Assembly (NCBI GenBank): GCA_002418205.1
Contig: DIDP01000024.1
Location: 1 to 36,748 of the forward strand
Direction of reading: 5' to 3'
DNA length: 36,748 bases
Source: Anaerolineales bacterium UBA5797
Lineage (GTDB): Bacteria > Chloroflexota > Anaerolineae > Anaerolineales > Villigracilaceae
The position numbers were made by a program, and so were the translations under genes. Positions 8,270 to 15,015 of the stretch are shown here, in pieces (positions within the stretch are counted from its first letter, which is position 1; every line of letters begins with the position of its first letter). A model generated the notes under the pieces. That model did not search any database and was not told where the DNA came from. It worked only from the letters and a program-made list of their open reading frames with translations.

Positions 8270-8551
8270 ATGATAAAACTGTATCGCAAGGAAAACAGCC
8301 AACAGGCGGATGCCATCGAAGCCGAGTTCCATGAGATGGTGCTCGGGTATGACCGCGAGGTGGTGGACGAAAAAAGCGCGGCGCAGATGTTTGGCATGGA
8401 AACGAGATTGCCCGTGATCACCAACAATGAAAAAGTCGTCAGCGGCGGCGAGATCCCCGCCTACATCAAGGAACTAAAACAATTGATGCACGACTGGCAA
8501 TTGTTCCAGGGTGATTTCTGTTATGTGGATGATGATGGAGAAGTTTGTTGA
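8270..8551 (+). CDS. Glutaredoxin/thioredoxin-fold small protein lacking CxxC
   Basis: A 93-residue soluble protein. It begins with strand MIKLYRKENS, a position where glutaredoxins carry CxxC but here only Lys/Ser/Gln are found. It continues through helix 1 and strand YDREVVD to the cis-Pro-like loop RLPVITNN and then VVSGGEIPAYIKEL. This is the topology of a glutaredoxin or GST N-terminal domain. Two Cys occur only near the C-terminus (FCYVDDDGEVC). A redox role through the usual active site is therefore unlikely, and a binding role is an alternative. The gene has its own -10 box, and its terminator starts on the last base of the stop codon, so it is monocistronic. Confidence 0.6.
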   Translation: MIKLYRKENSQQADAIEAEFHEMVLGYDREVVDEKSAAQMFGMETRLPVITNNEKVVSGGEIPAYIKELKQLMHDWQLFQGDFCYVDDDGEVC

Positions 8552-8585
8552 CAAAAGGACGCCGGTCGGCGTCCTTTTGTTTTTG
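8551..8585 (+). terminator. Rho-independent terminator
   Basis: A perfect 13-bp stem ACAAAAGGACGCC/GGCGTCCTTTTGT with tetraloop GGTC (8551-8580) runs into TTTT at 8581-8584. Its A-rich 5' edge could also serve the minus strand, where the amylase gene ends at 8628. Confidence 0.92.
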
Positions 8586-8593
8586 GCGTTGCG

Positions 8594-8626
8594 CGACGCT
8601 TCGACTGCGTCTCCGCTCAGCGCGAG
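8594..8626. repeat. Dispersed repeat R2 (CGCTTCGACT...CCGCTCAGCGCGAG)
   Basis: This short intergenic sequence recurs in inverse orientation at 32220-32258, where it is nested inside another repeat. Shared blocks are CGCTTCGACT and TCCGCTCAGCGCGAG, with a variable centre. It lies between a terminator and the 3' end of the amylase gene, as expected for REP-like elements. Confidence 0.6.
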
Positions 8627-8627
8627 G

Positions 8628-9962
8628 TCACTTCACCGCGTACACCGCATAACCGCGCGGCGGGGCGTAGAACTGGGCGCGCCCGTCGCGGTCGGTGGGT
8701 TGGTTGATGGGGCGCGCCAGGTCGGTTTTGCTCCACCAGGCAACGGGTTGGAAGGAAGCGTTCATGAATTTCGTGGCAACCAGTTTCCCATTCCAGGTAT
8801 CCCCGCGGTTGTTGAGCACGTAGATGAGTCCGGGTTTGTCTTCATAGCCCGTGCGCTGCATGATGTAAAGATTGTCGTCCACGTACAGCACTTGCGTGCC
8901 TCCGCCCGCGTATTTCTCGTGCGCCGTGACCAGCGCGGCGATGCCATTGGGCGAGTCTTCCATGGCAAGGTTGTAATTGTAGTAATCATGCCAGAACACG
9001 CACGGATAGCCCTCGTGCGTGAGGATGTAACTGTATGCCAGCAGTTTGTCATTGATGATGGGACGCCCCTCATCGCGCAGGTCGTGGTTCTCGACGAAGG
9101 TCACGGTGGTATGCGGCTGTTTCTGCAATACCGTTTCCCACGTGAGCAGGCTGTTCAAACTAAACCCGTATTGATCGCATAATGCCTTGAGCATTTCGCG
9201 CAGCGGGAAGTCGAACGCATCCACCGGGTTCGAATTGGAGAAGTTCGCCAGGTCCACCCAGTTCTCGATGGCGTGGGCATTATCCCAAAACTCGGCAACG
9301 CCGTAGGGCATGAACGGTTCCCTGCCGCGCATATAACGATATTCCTGAATGGCCGTGATGGTGTTCGCGCCGTAGCCCTTGACAAAATCATAACGGAAAC
9401 CATCGAAGCCGACCTCCTCGACCAGCCAGCGCGTCAGTTTCAGGATCTCGGCGTACACATACGGATTGCGGTGCGAAAGGTCGGGCATGTCACCGAACGT
9501 GCCTTCATCCCAACTCTCATACATGCTCGGATGGAAACATTCCCAATTGCGCGGGAACTTTCCGCTTTTCGGATCGAATTTCGTCCAGCGCGCCTGATCG
9601 ATCAGCGGATTGACCTCCTGCCCGTCCGCTCCGCTGTTGTGATTGATGACGAGGTCTGCGATCACCCCAAGCCGATGGCTGTGCGCCGTTTCAATTAATT
9701 GATCCAGTTCCTGGCGCGTCCCAAACCACGTCGGGACGGTTCCCTTCTGGTCGAACTCGCCGAGGTCGTAGTAATCGTATGGATCATAGCCCATCGAGGG
9801 TCCACCCAAATTCGCGGCTTTGTGGATCGGTGGAAGCCATAACGCGGTGAAGCCGGTCTGCGCCAGTGACGGGATCTTCCCGCGCACGTAATTCCACCAC
9901 TGGAACTCCCTGCCCTCCTCGCGCGGACAATCCCAATAGAACGATTGCATGATGACGCCCAT
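8628..9962 (-). CDS. Cytoplasmic alpha-amylase, GH13
   Basis: A 444-residue GH13 alpha-amylase that hydrolyses internal alpha-1,4 bonds of starch or glycogen. There is no signal peptide, so it probably acts on storage or imported glucans in the cytoplasm. The characteristic N-terminus VIMQSFYWD is followed by the GH13 regions DLVINH, GFRYDF (nucleophile Asp192), GVAEFW (acid/base Glu224) and FVENHD (Asp294). A short all-beta C domain ends the protein. ATG 9962 is preceded by TGGAG. An upstream in-frame extension of 19 residues would run through a palindromic repeat and is rejected. Confidence 0.9.
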   Translation of the reverse strand: MGVIMQSFYWDCPREEGREFQWWNYVRGKIPSLAQTGFTALWLPPIHKAANLGGPSMGYDPYDYYDLGEFDQKGTVPTWFGTRQELDQLIETAHSHRLGVIADLVINHNSGADGQEVNPLIDQARWTKFDPKSGKFPRNWECFHPSMYESWDEGTFGDMPDLSHRNPYVYAEILKLTRWLVEEVGFDGFRYDFVKGYGANTITAIQEYRYMRGREPFMPYGVAEFWDNAHAIENWVDLANFSNSNPVDAFDFPLREMLKALCDQYGFSLNSLLTWETVLQKQPHTTVTFVENHDLRDEGRPIINDKLLAYSYILTHEGYPCVFWHDYYNYNLAMEDSPNGIAALVTAHEKYAGGGTQVLYVDDNLYIMQRTGYEDKPGLIYVLNNRGDTWNGKLVATKFMNASFQPVAWWSKTDLARPINQPTDRDGRAQFYAPPRGYAVYAVK

Positions 9963-9988
9963 AGTGTTGCTCCATTTCAAAAACACGC

Positions 9989-10021
9989 CGGTGGTTGAGT
10001 ACGAAGGTATCGAAACCACCG
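9989..10021. repeat. Small palindromic repeat R3 (CGGTGGTT...AACCACCG)
   Basis: Perfect 8-bp inverted arms at 9989-9996 and 10014-10021 enclose GAGTACGAAGGTATCGA. The pattern (ends AACCACC/GGTGGTT with TTGAGTA and TATCGAAA inside) is a form of short intergenic palindrome seen in many GC-rich genomes. It lies just upstream of the amylase start. The rest of the 9963-10092 gap shows only AT-rich promoter-like sequence. Confidence 0.55.
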
Positions 10022-10092
10022 AGTTAATTGATCGTAAGAATTTTACCGCGAGAAAAGACTGACCATAAGATCCATACCATAGAAAACGAGTG

Positions 10093-10602
10093 TCAAGCTA
10101 AAGACTTAAAGAATAAATGCAACTCCCCCATCGAATGAACGGTGACATGCAAATCGCCGTCGCGCATCTCGTCCGATCCCGGGCTGAACCATATCGCAAA
10201 CATCCCCAATGAGTTCGGGATTTGCACATCCTTTTCGAAACCGTCGCCGACCATCAACACATCCGAGGCGGGAAGGTTCAGATCATTCAAAATGTGACGG
10301 TAGAATGCTTCACCTTTGGGCAGTCCCGTATTCTTGAAGCAATAGATGCGCGAGAAATATGGTTCGAGTCCGCCGCGCCGCAAGGCTCCCCAAATCTGAT
10401 CCTCATCCGAAATCGAGGCGCTCGTGGCGAGGACGATGCGCCGTCCGCTGGCATGGAGATATGCCAGCGCCTCCGCGATCCCTTCGATGACTTCCACGGT
10501 CTCCCATTCCACCATCGGCGTGGTGATCCCGGGATCATCGCGCATGACGGTATTGCCCCAATCGAAGAGCACGGTCGGATAACGAAGAGGGGTTTTACTC
10601 AT
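10093..10602 (-). CDS. HAD-like hydrolase with altered motif I
   Basis: A 169-residue haloacid dehalogenase superfamily protein. Motif I is VLFDWGNTVM: the nucleophile Asp is present but the usual second Asp (DxD) is Gly. Motif II is VLATSAS, motif III Lys lies in LPKGEAF, and motif IV is VLMVGDGFEKDV. A small helical cap lies between motifs I and II. The missing acid/base Asp argues against ordinary phosphatase activity; phosphonatase-like or dehalogenase-like chemistry, or a non-catalytic role, is possible. ATG 10602 overlaps the upstream gene by 8 bp, so the two are coupled. An extension to 10737 is only the opposite frame of that gene. Confidence 0.78.
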   Translation of the reverse strand: MSKTPLRYPTVLFDWGNTVMRDDPGITTPMVEWETVEVIEGIAEALAYLHASGRRIVLATSASISDEDQIWGALRRGGLEPYFSRIYCFKNTGLPKGEAFYRHILNDLNLPASDVLMVGDGFEKDVQIPNSLGMFAIWFSPGSDEMRDGDLHVTVHSMGELHLFFKSLA

Positions 10603-10996
10603 CGGTCGAATCAAGATCGATCCCCACCGCCAGGGCAGTCCGCGCCCATTTGGTGAGCGAACCGTTCGCGCGGCGTTCGTGGTATTTGTCGGCGAGCAGG
10701 TTGCGCGCTGTCCTTTCCTCCTCTTCGTCCTGCACAAGACGCGCCGTGGCGTTGAACATATGCTTTCCGATCCGCACTGTGACCGAGGGGGTCTTGCACA
10801 GATTCTTCACCCAGTCCGACCTGTCCATGCCACCGGAGAGGAGATAGAGGGTCCTGTCCCTGAGACCGAACCAGATCTCGATCTCGTGGGGTCTGCCGGT
10901 GACGCGTCCGGTGGTGGTGAGGTAGCAATACTCTTCCTCTTTCAAACTTTGCATAAGTGCGTTCATATCCCTGGGTTGTTCTTTTTTCATGGGCAT
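10595..10996 (-). CDS. DDN-type deazaflavin/FMN-dependent oxidoreductase
   Basis: A 133-residue split-barrel flavoprotein. The pattern TTTGRVTGRPHEIEIWF, then YLLSGGMDRSDWVKNL and VTVRIG, is that of the deazaflavin-dependent nitroreductase (DDN) and F420/FMN-binding split-barrel family. Such proteins reduce diverse substrates with F420H2 or bind FMN; which cofactor is used here cannot be told. ATG 10996 and ATG 10990 are both possible starts, neither with a strong Shine-Dalgarno. It overlaps the HAD-like gene by 8 bp and is first of the pair. Confidence 0.75.
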   Translation of the reverse strand: MPMKKEQPRDMNALMQSLKEEEYCYLTTTGRVTGRPHEIEIWFGLRDRTLYLLSGGMDRSDWVKNLCKTPSVTVRIGKHMFNATARLVQDEEEERTARNLLADKYHERRANGSLTKWARTALAVGIDLDSTDE

Positions 10997-11032
10997 GTTC
11001 GAGTCCGTTTTATGGTCATGTCTTTTGCGGTG

Positions 11033-11060
11033 ATTCTAGCACCATTGCCCACGGGGGCAA
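11033..11060 (-). promoter_or_regulatory. Promoter of the DDN/HAD operon with overlapping palindrome
   Basis: On the minus strand, TTGCCC (11060-11055), a 16-nt spacer and TAGAAT (11038-11033) form a plausible promoter, with the ATG about 37 nt beyond. The -35 is one arm of an inverted repeat TTGCCC/GGGCAA (11045-11060), a possible operator or hairpin. A second palindrome, GGGAAT-A-ATTCCC, lies at about 11070-11082. Confidence 0.4.
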
Positions 11061-11192
11061 GAAACAGCGGGAATAATTCCCGGTTGGGGCGATCTTTGGT
11101 CAACGGGAACAGTTTCAGGCGTGGAAGGATGCGGGTCCATATCCGCCACCTTACAGATTCCATAATCACGATGATAACGTGCCACTTGTCAA

Positions 11193-11221
11193 TTGTCGTA
11201 AAGGTCAAAATGGTGTAAGAT
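11193..11221 (+). promoter_or_regulatory. Promoter of 20-codon ORF
   Basis: TTGTCG at 11193-11198, a 17-nt spacer and TAAGAT at 11216-11221. The first ATG follows 9 nt after the -10 box, so the RNA would start at or just before the ORF. The 10997-11192 stretch upstream holds only the minus-strand DDN promoter and small palindromes. Confidence 0.5.
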
Positions 11222-11230
11222 AAATTTGCC

Positions 11231-11293
11231 ATGCTAAGAGATCTGGCACTATTCCTTCTAGGCATGTTTATGTCGAGGAGTCAGCGAGCCTGA
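11231..11293 (+). CDS. 20-aa hydrophobic microprotein or leader peptide
   Basis: This 20-codon ORF has a Leu/Phe/Met-rich core (LALFLLGMFM) and a polar, Arg-containing tail. Five of the 20 codons are Leu, three of them CTA. It begins 9 nt after a -10 box and ends in a TGA lying inside the 5' arm of a terminator hairpin. A GTCAG/CTGAC hairpin at 11280-11294 overlaps that arm and could not form together with it. Two readings are possible: a leaderless gene for a tiny membrane peptide, or a leader peptide that controls read-through into the aminotransferase gene 138 nt beyond the stop. No homology is known to me. Confidence 0.45.
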   Translation: MLRDLALFLLGMFMSRSQRA

Positions 11294-11324
11294 CAGGTAC
11301 CTGTTTACCTGCCGGGCTTTTTTT
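11287..11324 (+). terminator. Rho-independent terminator or attenuator
   Basis: A 13-bp stem (11287-11299 with 11306-11318, one A-C mismatch) has a 6-nt loop CCTGTT and is followed by seven Ts (11318-11324). It directly follows the 20-codon ORF and precedes the aminotransferase gene by about 105 nt. Confidence 0.8.
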
Positions 11325-11337
11325 ATCTCGGTTTTGA

Positions 11338-11404
11338 ACCGCAAAGCCCGCCAAGTTCGCCGGGAAGGTTCTTAAACCTTTGCGCCCTTTGCGCTCTTCG
11401 CGGT
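11338..11404. repeat. Imperfect palindromic repeat R4 (ACCGCAAAG...CTTCGCGGT)
   Basis: Arms of about 30 nt (ACCGCAAAGCCC...AAGGTT at the left, AACCTTTGCGCCC...TCGCGGT at the right) pair imperfectly around TCTTA. The repeated TTTGCGC units are typical of small intergenic repeats. It lies between the terminator and the Shine-Dalgarno of the aminotransferase gene. Confidence 0.55.
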
Positions 11405-11430
11405 AAAGAATTTCTCTAAAAGGAGCAAAA

Positions 11431-12666
11431 ATGCAGACACCCTGGGAGTATCGCTACGCCCATCGTACGCAGAAAATGGGAAGCTCGGTCATCCGTGAAC
11501 TGCTCAAACTGACCGAACAACCGGACATCATCTCATTTGCGGGCGGACTGCCGGCGCCTGAGGTCTTTCCGGTGAAGCAATTCCGCGAAGCCTGCAACAC
11601 CGTGCTCGAAAATTTTGGTCCGCAGGCTTTGCAATACAGCACCACCGAAGGCTACACTCCCCTGCGCGAAATGATCGCGCGTCACACCACGCGCTATAGC
11701 GTGGAGATCACCGCCGAAAACATCATGATCACATCCGGCTCGCAACAGGCGCTGGATTTCATCGGGCGACTGTTCCTGAACCGCGGCGATTACATTGTGG
11801 TCGAATCGCCCACCTATCTCGGCGCGCTGCAAGCCTGGAACGCCTACGGTGCGCAGTACATCCCCGTCCGTTCGGACGAGAACGGCATGATCGTGGATGA
11901 ACTGGAGGCGGCGCTGCGCGTCGGACCGAAGTTCATCTACGTGCTTCCGAACTTCCAGAACCCGAGCGGTTCCACGCTCAGCCTCGAACGGCGCAGGAAG
12001 CTGGTGGAGATCGCCGACAAATACGGCGTACCGATCGTGGAGGACGACCCATACGGACAGTTGCGCTATGAAGGGGAACACATCCCCTCGGTTGTCATGC
12101 TGGACAGCCAGTTCCGCGGTCCCAATGGCGGACATTACAGCGGCAACGTGATCTACCTGAGCACGTTCTCGAAACTGCTGGCGCCCGGTCTGCGCCTGGC
12201 GTGGGTGGTCGCGCCGCCGGAGGTGATCCGCAAACTGGTGATGACAAAACAAGCCGCGGACCTGCACACCTCCTCGTTCAACCAGTATGTGGCATATGAG
12301 GTTGCCAGAGGCGGATTCCTGGACGAACACGTCAAGGTGATCCGCGCCACCTACAAGGAACGCCGCGATGTGATGTTCGAGATGATGGAGGAGATGTTCC
12401 CGCCGGGCGTGACCTGGAGCAAGCCGAAAGGCGGCATGTTCCTGTGGGGCGTCCTGCCCGAGGAAATGGATGCCGCGGATGTGCTCAAACGCGCCATCGA
12501 AAAGAAGGTCGCCTTCGTACCCGGCGAGGCGTTCCATCCCAACGGCGGAGGCAGGAATACCATGCGCATCAACTTCTCGTATTCCGCGCCCGGGATGATA
12601 CGCGAGGGCGTGACACGCCTGGGGACAACGTTGAAGGAATTGATCAGCGAAAAGGAAGTAGCTTAA
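11431..12666 (+). CDS. PLP-dependent aminotransferase, class I/II (2-aminoadipate/LysN-like)
   Basis: A 411-residue fold-type I aminotransferase. The PLP Schiff-base Lys248 lies in STFSKLLAPGLRLAW. The motif FQNPSGSTLSLERR and the Asp/Tyr of VEDDPYG are the usual cofactor-binding region. The N-terminal ISFAGGLPAPEVFP is typical of the LysN, KAT and MocR-catalytic-domain branch, but no DNA-binding domain is attached. Likely substrates are 2-aminoadipate, branched-chain or aromatic amino acids with 2-oxoglutarate. AGGAG 7 nt before ATG fixes the start. A bidirectional terminator separates it from the malic enzyme gene. Confidence 0.88.
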   Translation: MQTPWEYRYAHRTQKMGSSVIRELLKLTEQPDIISFAGGLPAPEVFPVKQFREACNTVLENFGPQALQYSTTEGYTPLREMIARHTTRYSVEITAENIMITSGSQQALDFIGRLFLNRGDYIVVESPTYLGALQAWNAYGAQYIPVRSDENGMIVDELEAALRVGPKFIYVLPNFQNPSGSTLSLERRRKLVEIADKYGVPIVEDDPYGQLRYEGEHIPSVVMLDSQFRGPNGGHYSGNVIYLSTFSKLLAPGLRLAWVVAPPEVIRKLVMTKQAADLHTSSFNQYVAYEVARGGFLDEHVKVIRATYKERRDVMFEMMEEMFPPGVTWSKPKGGMFLWGVLPEEMDAADVLKRAIEKKVAFVPGEAFHPNGGGRNTMRINFSYSAPGMIREGVTRLGTTLKELISEKEVA

Positions 12667-12706
12667 AAACATACAGGGACGGGCGACTGCCCGTCCCTGT
12701 ATGTTT
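12667..12706. terminator. Bidirectional terminator between convergent genes
   Basis: A perfect 18-bp inverted repeat AAACATACAGGGACGGGC/GCCCGTCCCTGTATGTTT with loop GACT. It ends in TTT on the plus strand and TTTT on the minus strand, so it can stop both the aminotransferase and malic enzyme transcripts. Confidence 0.9.
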
Positions 12707-12708
12707 AT

Positions 12709-14058
12709 TCATCCCTCCACGTACGGAACATATTCCGCACGCGCGATACCCTGCTTCATGGCGGTCTCCGCCACAGCGCGCGCCACTTCGAGATGCACCT
12801 TCTTGTCGAGAGGGTTCGGCATCAACTCGCCGGCGGGCGTCATGCGCACCAGCACCTCCGTTGCAGCGATCAACATCTCGTGCGTGATGCGCGGCGCGTT
12901 CGCATCCACTGCGCCGCGGAAGATGCCGGGGAATCCCAAAACGTTATTCACCGATTTGCCGTCCGCGGCGAACGCGGCGCCCTGCGCCAGCGCGATCTCA
13001 GGGTCGATCTCGGGATTTGGGTTCGATAACGCCAGGATCACCTGTCCCTTGCGGACCATCTCAGGCTGGATGAGGTTCGGCGCGCCAGTGGTTGCAATGA
13101 CCACGTCGCACTCCGCCATGATCTCCTTCAGGCTGGACCTCCTCCCGCCCGCATCCTCGAACCGTTTCACAGCCTCCTCGCTCAGGTCCGCCCCATAAAC
13201 CGGGTTGCCCGTGAGACTCATGATCATCCGCCCGATGGAGTTTCCCGCCGCGCCCAACCCGACCTGCCCCACCGTGACCTTGTTGAGGTCCACGTTGGCG
13301 CGTTTCGCAGCGGTCATCAATGCGGCCAGGCTGACGACCGCCGTCCCATGCTGGTCATCGTGTAACACGGGGATATCGAGCATGGACTGCAGCCGTTCCT
13401 CGATCTCGAAACAACGCGGCGCGGAGATATCCTCCAACTGGATCGCGGCAAAGGTGGTCGAGATGGTGGATACCGCCCGCACGATCTCATCCGGGTCCTT
13501 GGTGTTCAACAGGATCGGCACTCCGGAGAGACCCACCAACGTTTCCATGAGCATGGCTTTGCCTTCCATCACGGGCATGCCCGCAAGCGGACCGATATCC
13601 CCCAGCCCCAATACTGCCGTCCCATCGGTGACGATGGCAACCATGTGACTCACGCTCGTGTACAAGCGCGCCAGCGCCGGGTCGTCCGCGATCTTCAAGC
13701 AGACCTCGGCGACGCCGGGCGTATAGACGCGCCTCAGCGTGGCAATCGAATCGATGGGATAGCGCGAACGGATGGCGATCTTCCCCTTCTGGTGCAGTTC
13801 CAGCACCTCGTCACGGATCGCCAGCACTCGCGTGCCTTCGTTAGCGCGCATCGCCTCGATGACGTGGTCCATGTGCTCGGCGTCCTCGGCATAGACGGTG
13901 ATATCGCGCACCACGGAGTGCGCTGTCTCATTGATCAGCTCGATGGTGCCGACACTCGCCTGCAAACCGGAGATCGCCGCCATCAGGCGCGCCAATGTGC
14001 CAACCTTGTTCTCGTTGCGGACGCGCACCGTCCGCATGATCTTGCGTTCCCATGCCAT
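12709..14058 (-). CDS. NAD-dependent malic enzyme with N-terminal ACT domain
   Basis: A 449-residue enzyme converting malate to pyruvate, CO2 and NAD(P)H. Residues of about 8-80 form an ACT domain (VRVRNENKVGTLARLMAAI), a likely amino-acid or metabolite sensor. The malic N-domain follows with YTPGVAEVC, VTDGTAVLGLGDIGP and EGKAMLM. The NAD-binding domain has VGLGAAGNSIGRMIM, then ALSNPNPEIDP and the C-terminal NNVLGFPGIFRGA. The metal and catalytic residues appear intact. ATG 14058 has AAAGGA about 8 nt upstream. It has its own transcript, between a terminator and the HAD gene. Confidence 0.93.
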   Translation of the reverse strand: MAWERKIMRTVRVRNENKVGTLARLMAAISGLQASVGTIELINETAHSVVRDITVYAEDAEHMDHVIEAMRANEGTRVLAIRDEVLELHQKGKIAIRSRYPIDSIATLRRVYTPGVAEVCLKIADDPALARLYTSVSHMVAIVTDGTAVLGLGDIGPLAGMPVMEGKAMLMETLVGLSGVPILLNTKDPDEIVRAVSTISTTFAAIQLEDISAPRCFEIEERLQSMLDIPVLHDDQHGTAVVSLAALMTAAKRANVDLNKVTVGQVGLGAAGNSIGRMIMSLTGNPVYGADLSEEAVKRFEDAGGRRSSLKEIMAECDVVIATTGAPNLIQPEMVRKGQVILALSNPNPEIDPEIALAQGAAFAADGKSVNNVLGFPGIFRGAVDANAPRITHEMLIAATEVLVRMTPAGELMPNPLDKKVHLEVARAVAETAMKQGIARAEYVPYVEG

Positions 14059-14126
14059 AAGATTGTCCTTTCACAGATAACGTGACATTCCACCCTTGCG
14101 AATACGATACCGATAGACTTTTTTGG

Positions 14127-14161
14127 AAGAGAGGGCCAAATTATCATATTGACCCTCTCTT
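14127..14161 (-). terminator. Inverted repeat after HAD gene, probable terminator
   Basis: Nine-base arms AAGAGAGGG (14127-14135) and CCCTCTCTT (14153-14161) around a 17-nt AT-rich loop, starting 3 nt beyond the HAD stop codon. A good T-run exists only on the plus strand side, so efficiency for the HAD transcript is uncertain. Confidence 0.5.
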
Positions 14162-14164
14162 TTA

Positions 14165-14890
14165 TTATAGTGCCTCGAGCACAGATTTCAACTCATCGAA
14201 GGATTTGATCGTCGCGCAGTCGGCTTCGGGGAAGATTCCATTCGGGTCGTAGAGCACAGGTCGAAGTCCGGCACGACGCGCCCCCACCACATCCGCAAAA
14301 TAATTGTCGCCCACGTACACGGTTTCCCGCGCGGTCATGTTCGCGCGTTTCAAGGCATGTACGAAGACGCCCGGGTCCGGTTTATAGATGTCCACTTCAC
14401 CGGCGGCGAGGGAGAAATGGAAGAACTCGTTCAATCCGTGCGAAGCCAGAATTTCATGATATGGTTTGTCACGGTTTGAAAGGACCCCCATGAGATACCC
14501 CGCGTCCCTCAGTTCGGGGAGCGCCCGGCGCACATCATCAGGGACAATGCTCTCAGGCTTGTACATTTCGCCCATGTGCGCCGAAACTTTGGGGGCATAT
14601 TCCAGCGCCCAACCCGGCGAAGCCCCCAACGCGATCAGACGACGGCGGCTGTATTCGATCCAGAAATTTTCGGTCTCGCCGGAATGCGCCAGCAGGTCAT
14701 CGCGCAGATCAACGGAGTTCGCCCAATAGAGATGTTCCCAGCGTGCCGCGCGCAGGCGGTCCTCGGCGTTCACACGCAGACCGAGTCCGACCACATAATC
14801 GGTGGACACGTCCCCGCCAGTCGGGACGCTGTGTCGAAGGGTCCCGTCGAGGTCAAAGAAGATTGCTTTTATGGAATGGTTTGAATTCAT
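14165..14890 (-). CDS. HAD family hydrolase (phosphatase)
   Basis: A 241-residue haloacid dehalogenase phosphatase with all four motifs intact: FFDLDGTL (motif I, near residue 11), VLSNRD (II), YKPDP (III Lys) and VGDNYFADV (IV). A large alpha-helical cap (residues of about 20-110) places it with class I phosphoglycolate/pyrophosphatase-type HADs, but the substrate is not evident. The -10 element TAACAT lies 7 nt before ATG 14890 and there is no Shine-Dalgarno, so it may be leaderless. Confidence 0.87.
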   Translation of the reverse strand: MNSNHSIKAIFFDLDGTLRHSVPTGGDVSTDYVVGLGLRVNAEDRLRAARWEHLYWANSVDLRDDLLAHSGETENFWIEYSRRRLIALGASPGWALEYAPKVSAHMGEMYKPESIVPDDVRRALPELRDAGYLMGVLSNRDKPYHEILASHGLNEFFHFSLAAGEVDIYKPDPGVFVHALKRANMTARETVYVGDNYFADVVGARRAGLRPVLYDPNGIFPEADCATIKSFDELKSVLEAL

Positions 14891-14897
14891 GCCCGCT

Positions 14898-14927
14898 ATG
14901 TTATTGCGAATATAATGATGTTGTCAA
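14898..14927 (-). promoter_or_regulatory. Promoter of HAD gene, probable leaderless
   Basis: On the minus strand, TTGACA (14927-14922), an 18-nt spacer and TAACAT (14903-14898), then 7 nt to ATG 14890. The expected start point coincides with the ATG and no Shine-Dalgarno is present. Confidence 0.6.
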
Positions 14928-15015
14928 GTAGGGGCAGGGTCATCCTGTCCAAATCATCGGGCGGGGTGATCCTTCGATACACTCAGGATACCGCCTCGCC
15001 CTTACGGAGAATCTC

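Noticed and set aside
10987..11265. 92-codon minus-strand ORF
   Set aside because: No motifs or Shine-Dalgarno; spans a promoter and palindromes better explained as regulatory DNA.
11533..12672. 379-codon ORF on the minus strand opposite the aminotransferase gene
   Set aside because: The plus-strand frame carries the full PLP-aminotransferase motifs; the antisense frame has no domain and skewed composition from GC-rich third positions.
14903..14920. TATAAT on the plus strand (14911-14916) as promoter of the SDR gene
   Set aside because: The -10 is about 100 nt from the SDR start with no -35 and overlaps the better-supported minus-strand HAD promoter; possible but not claimed.
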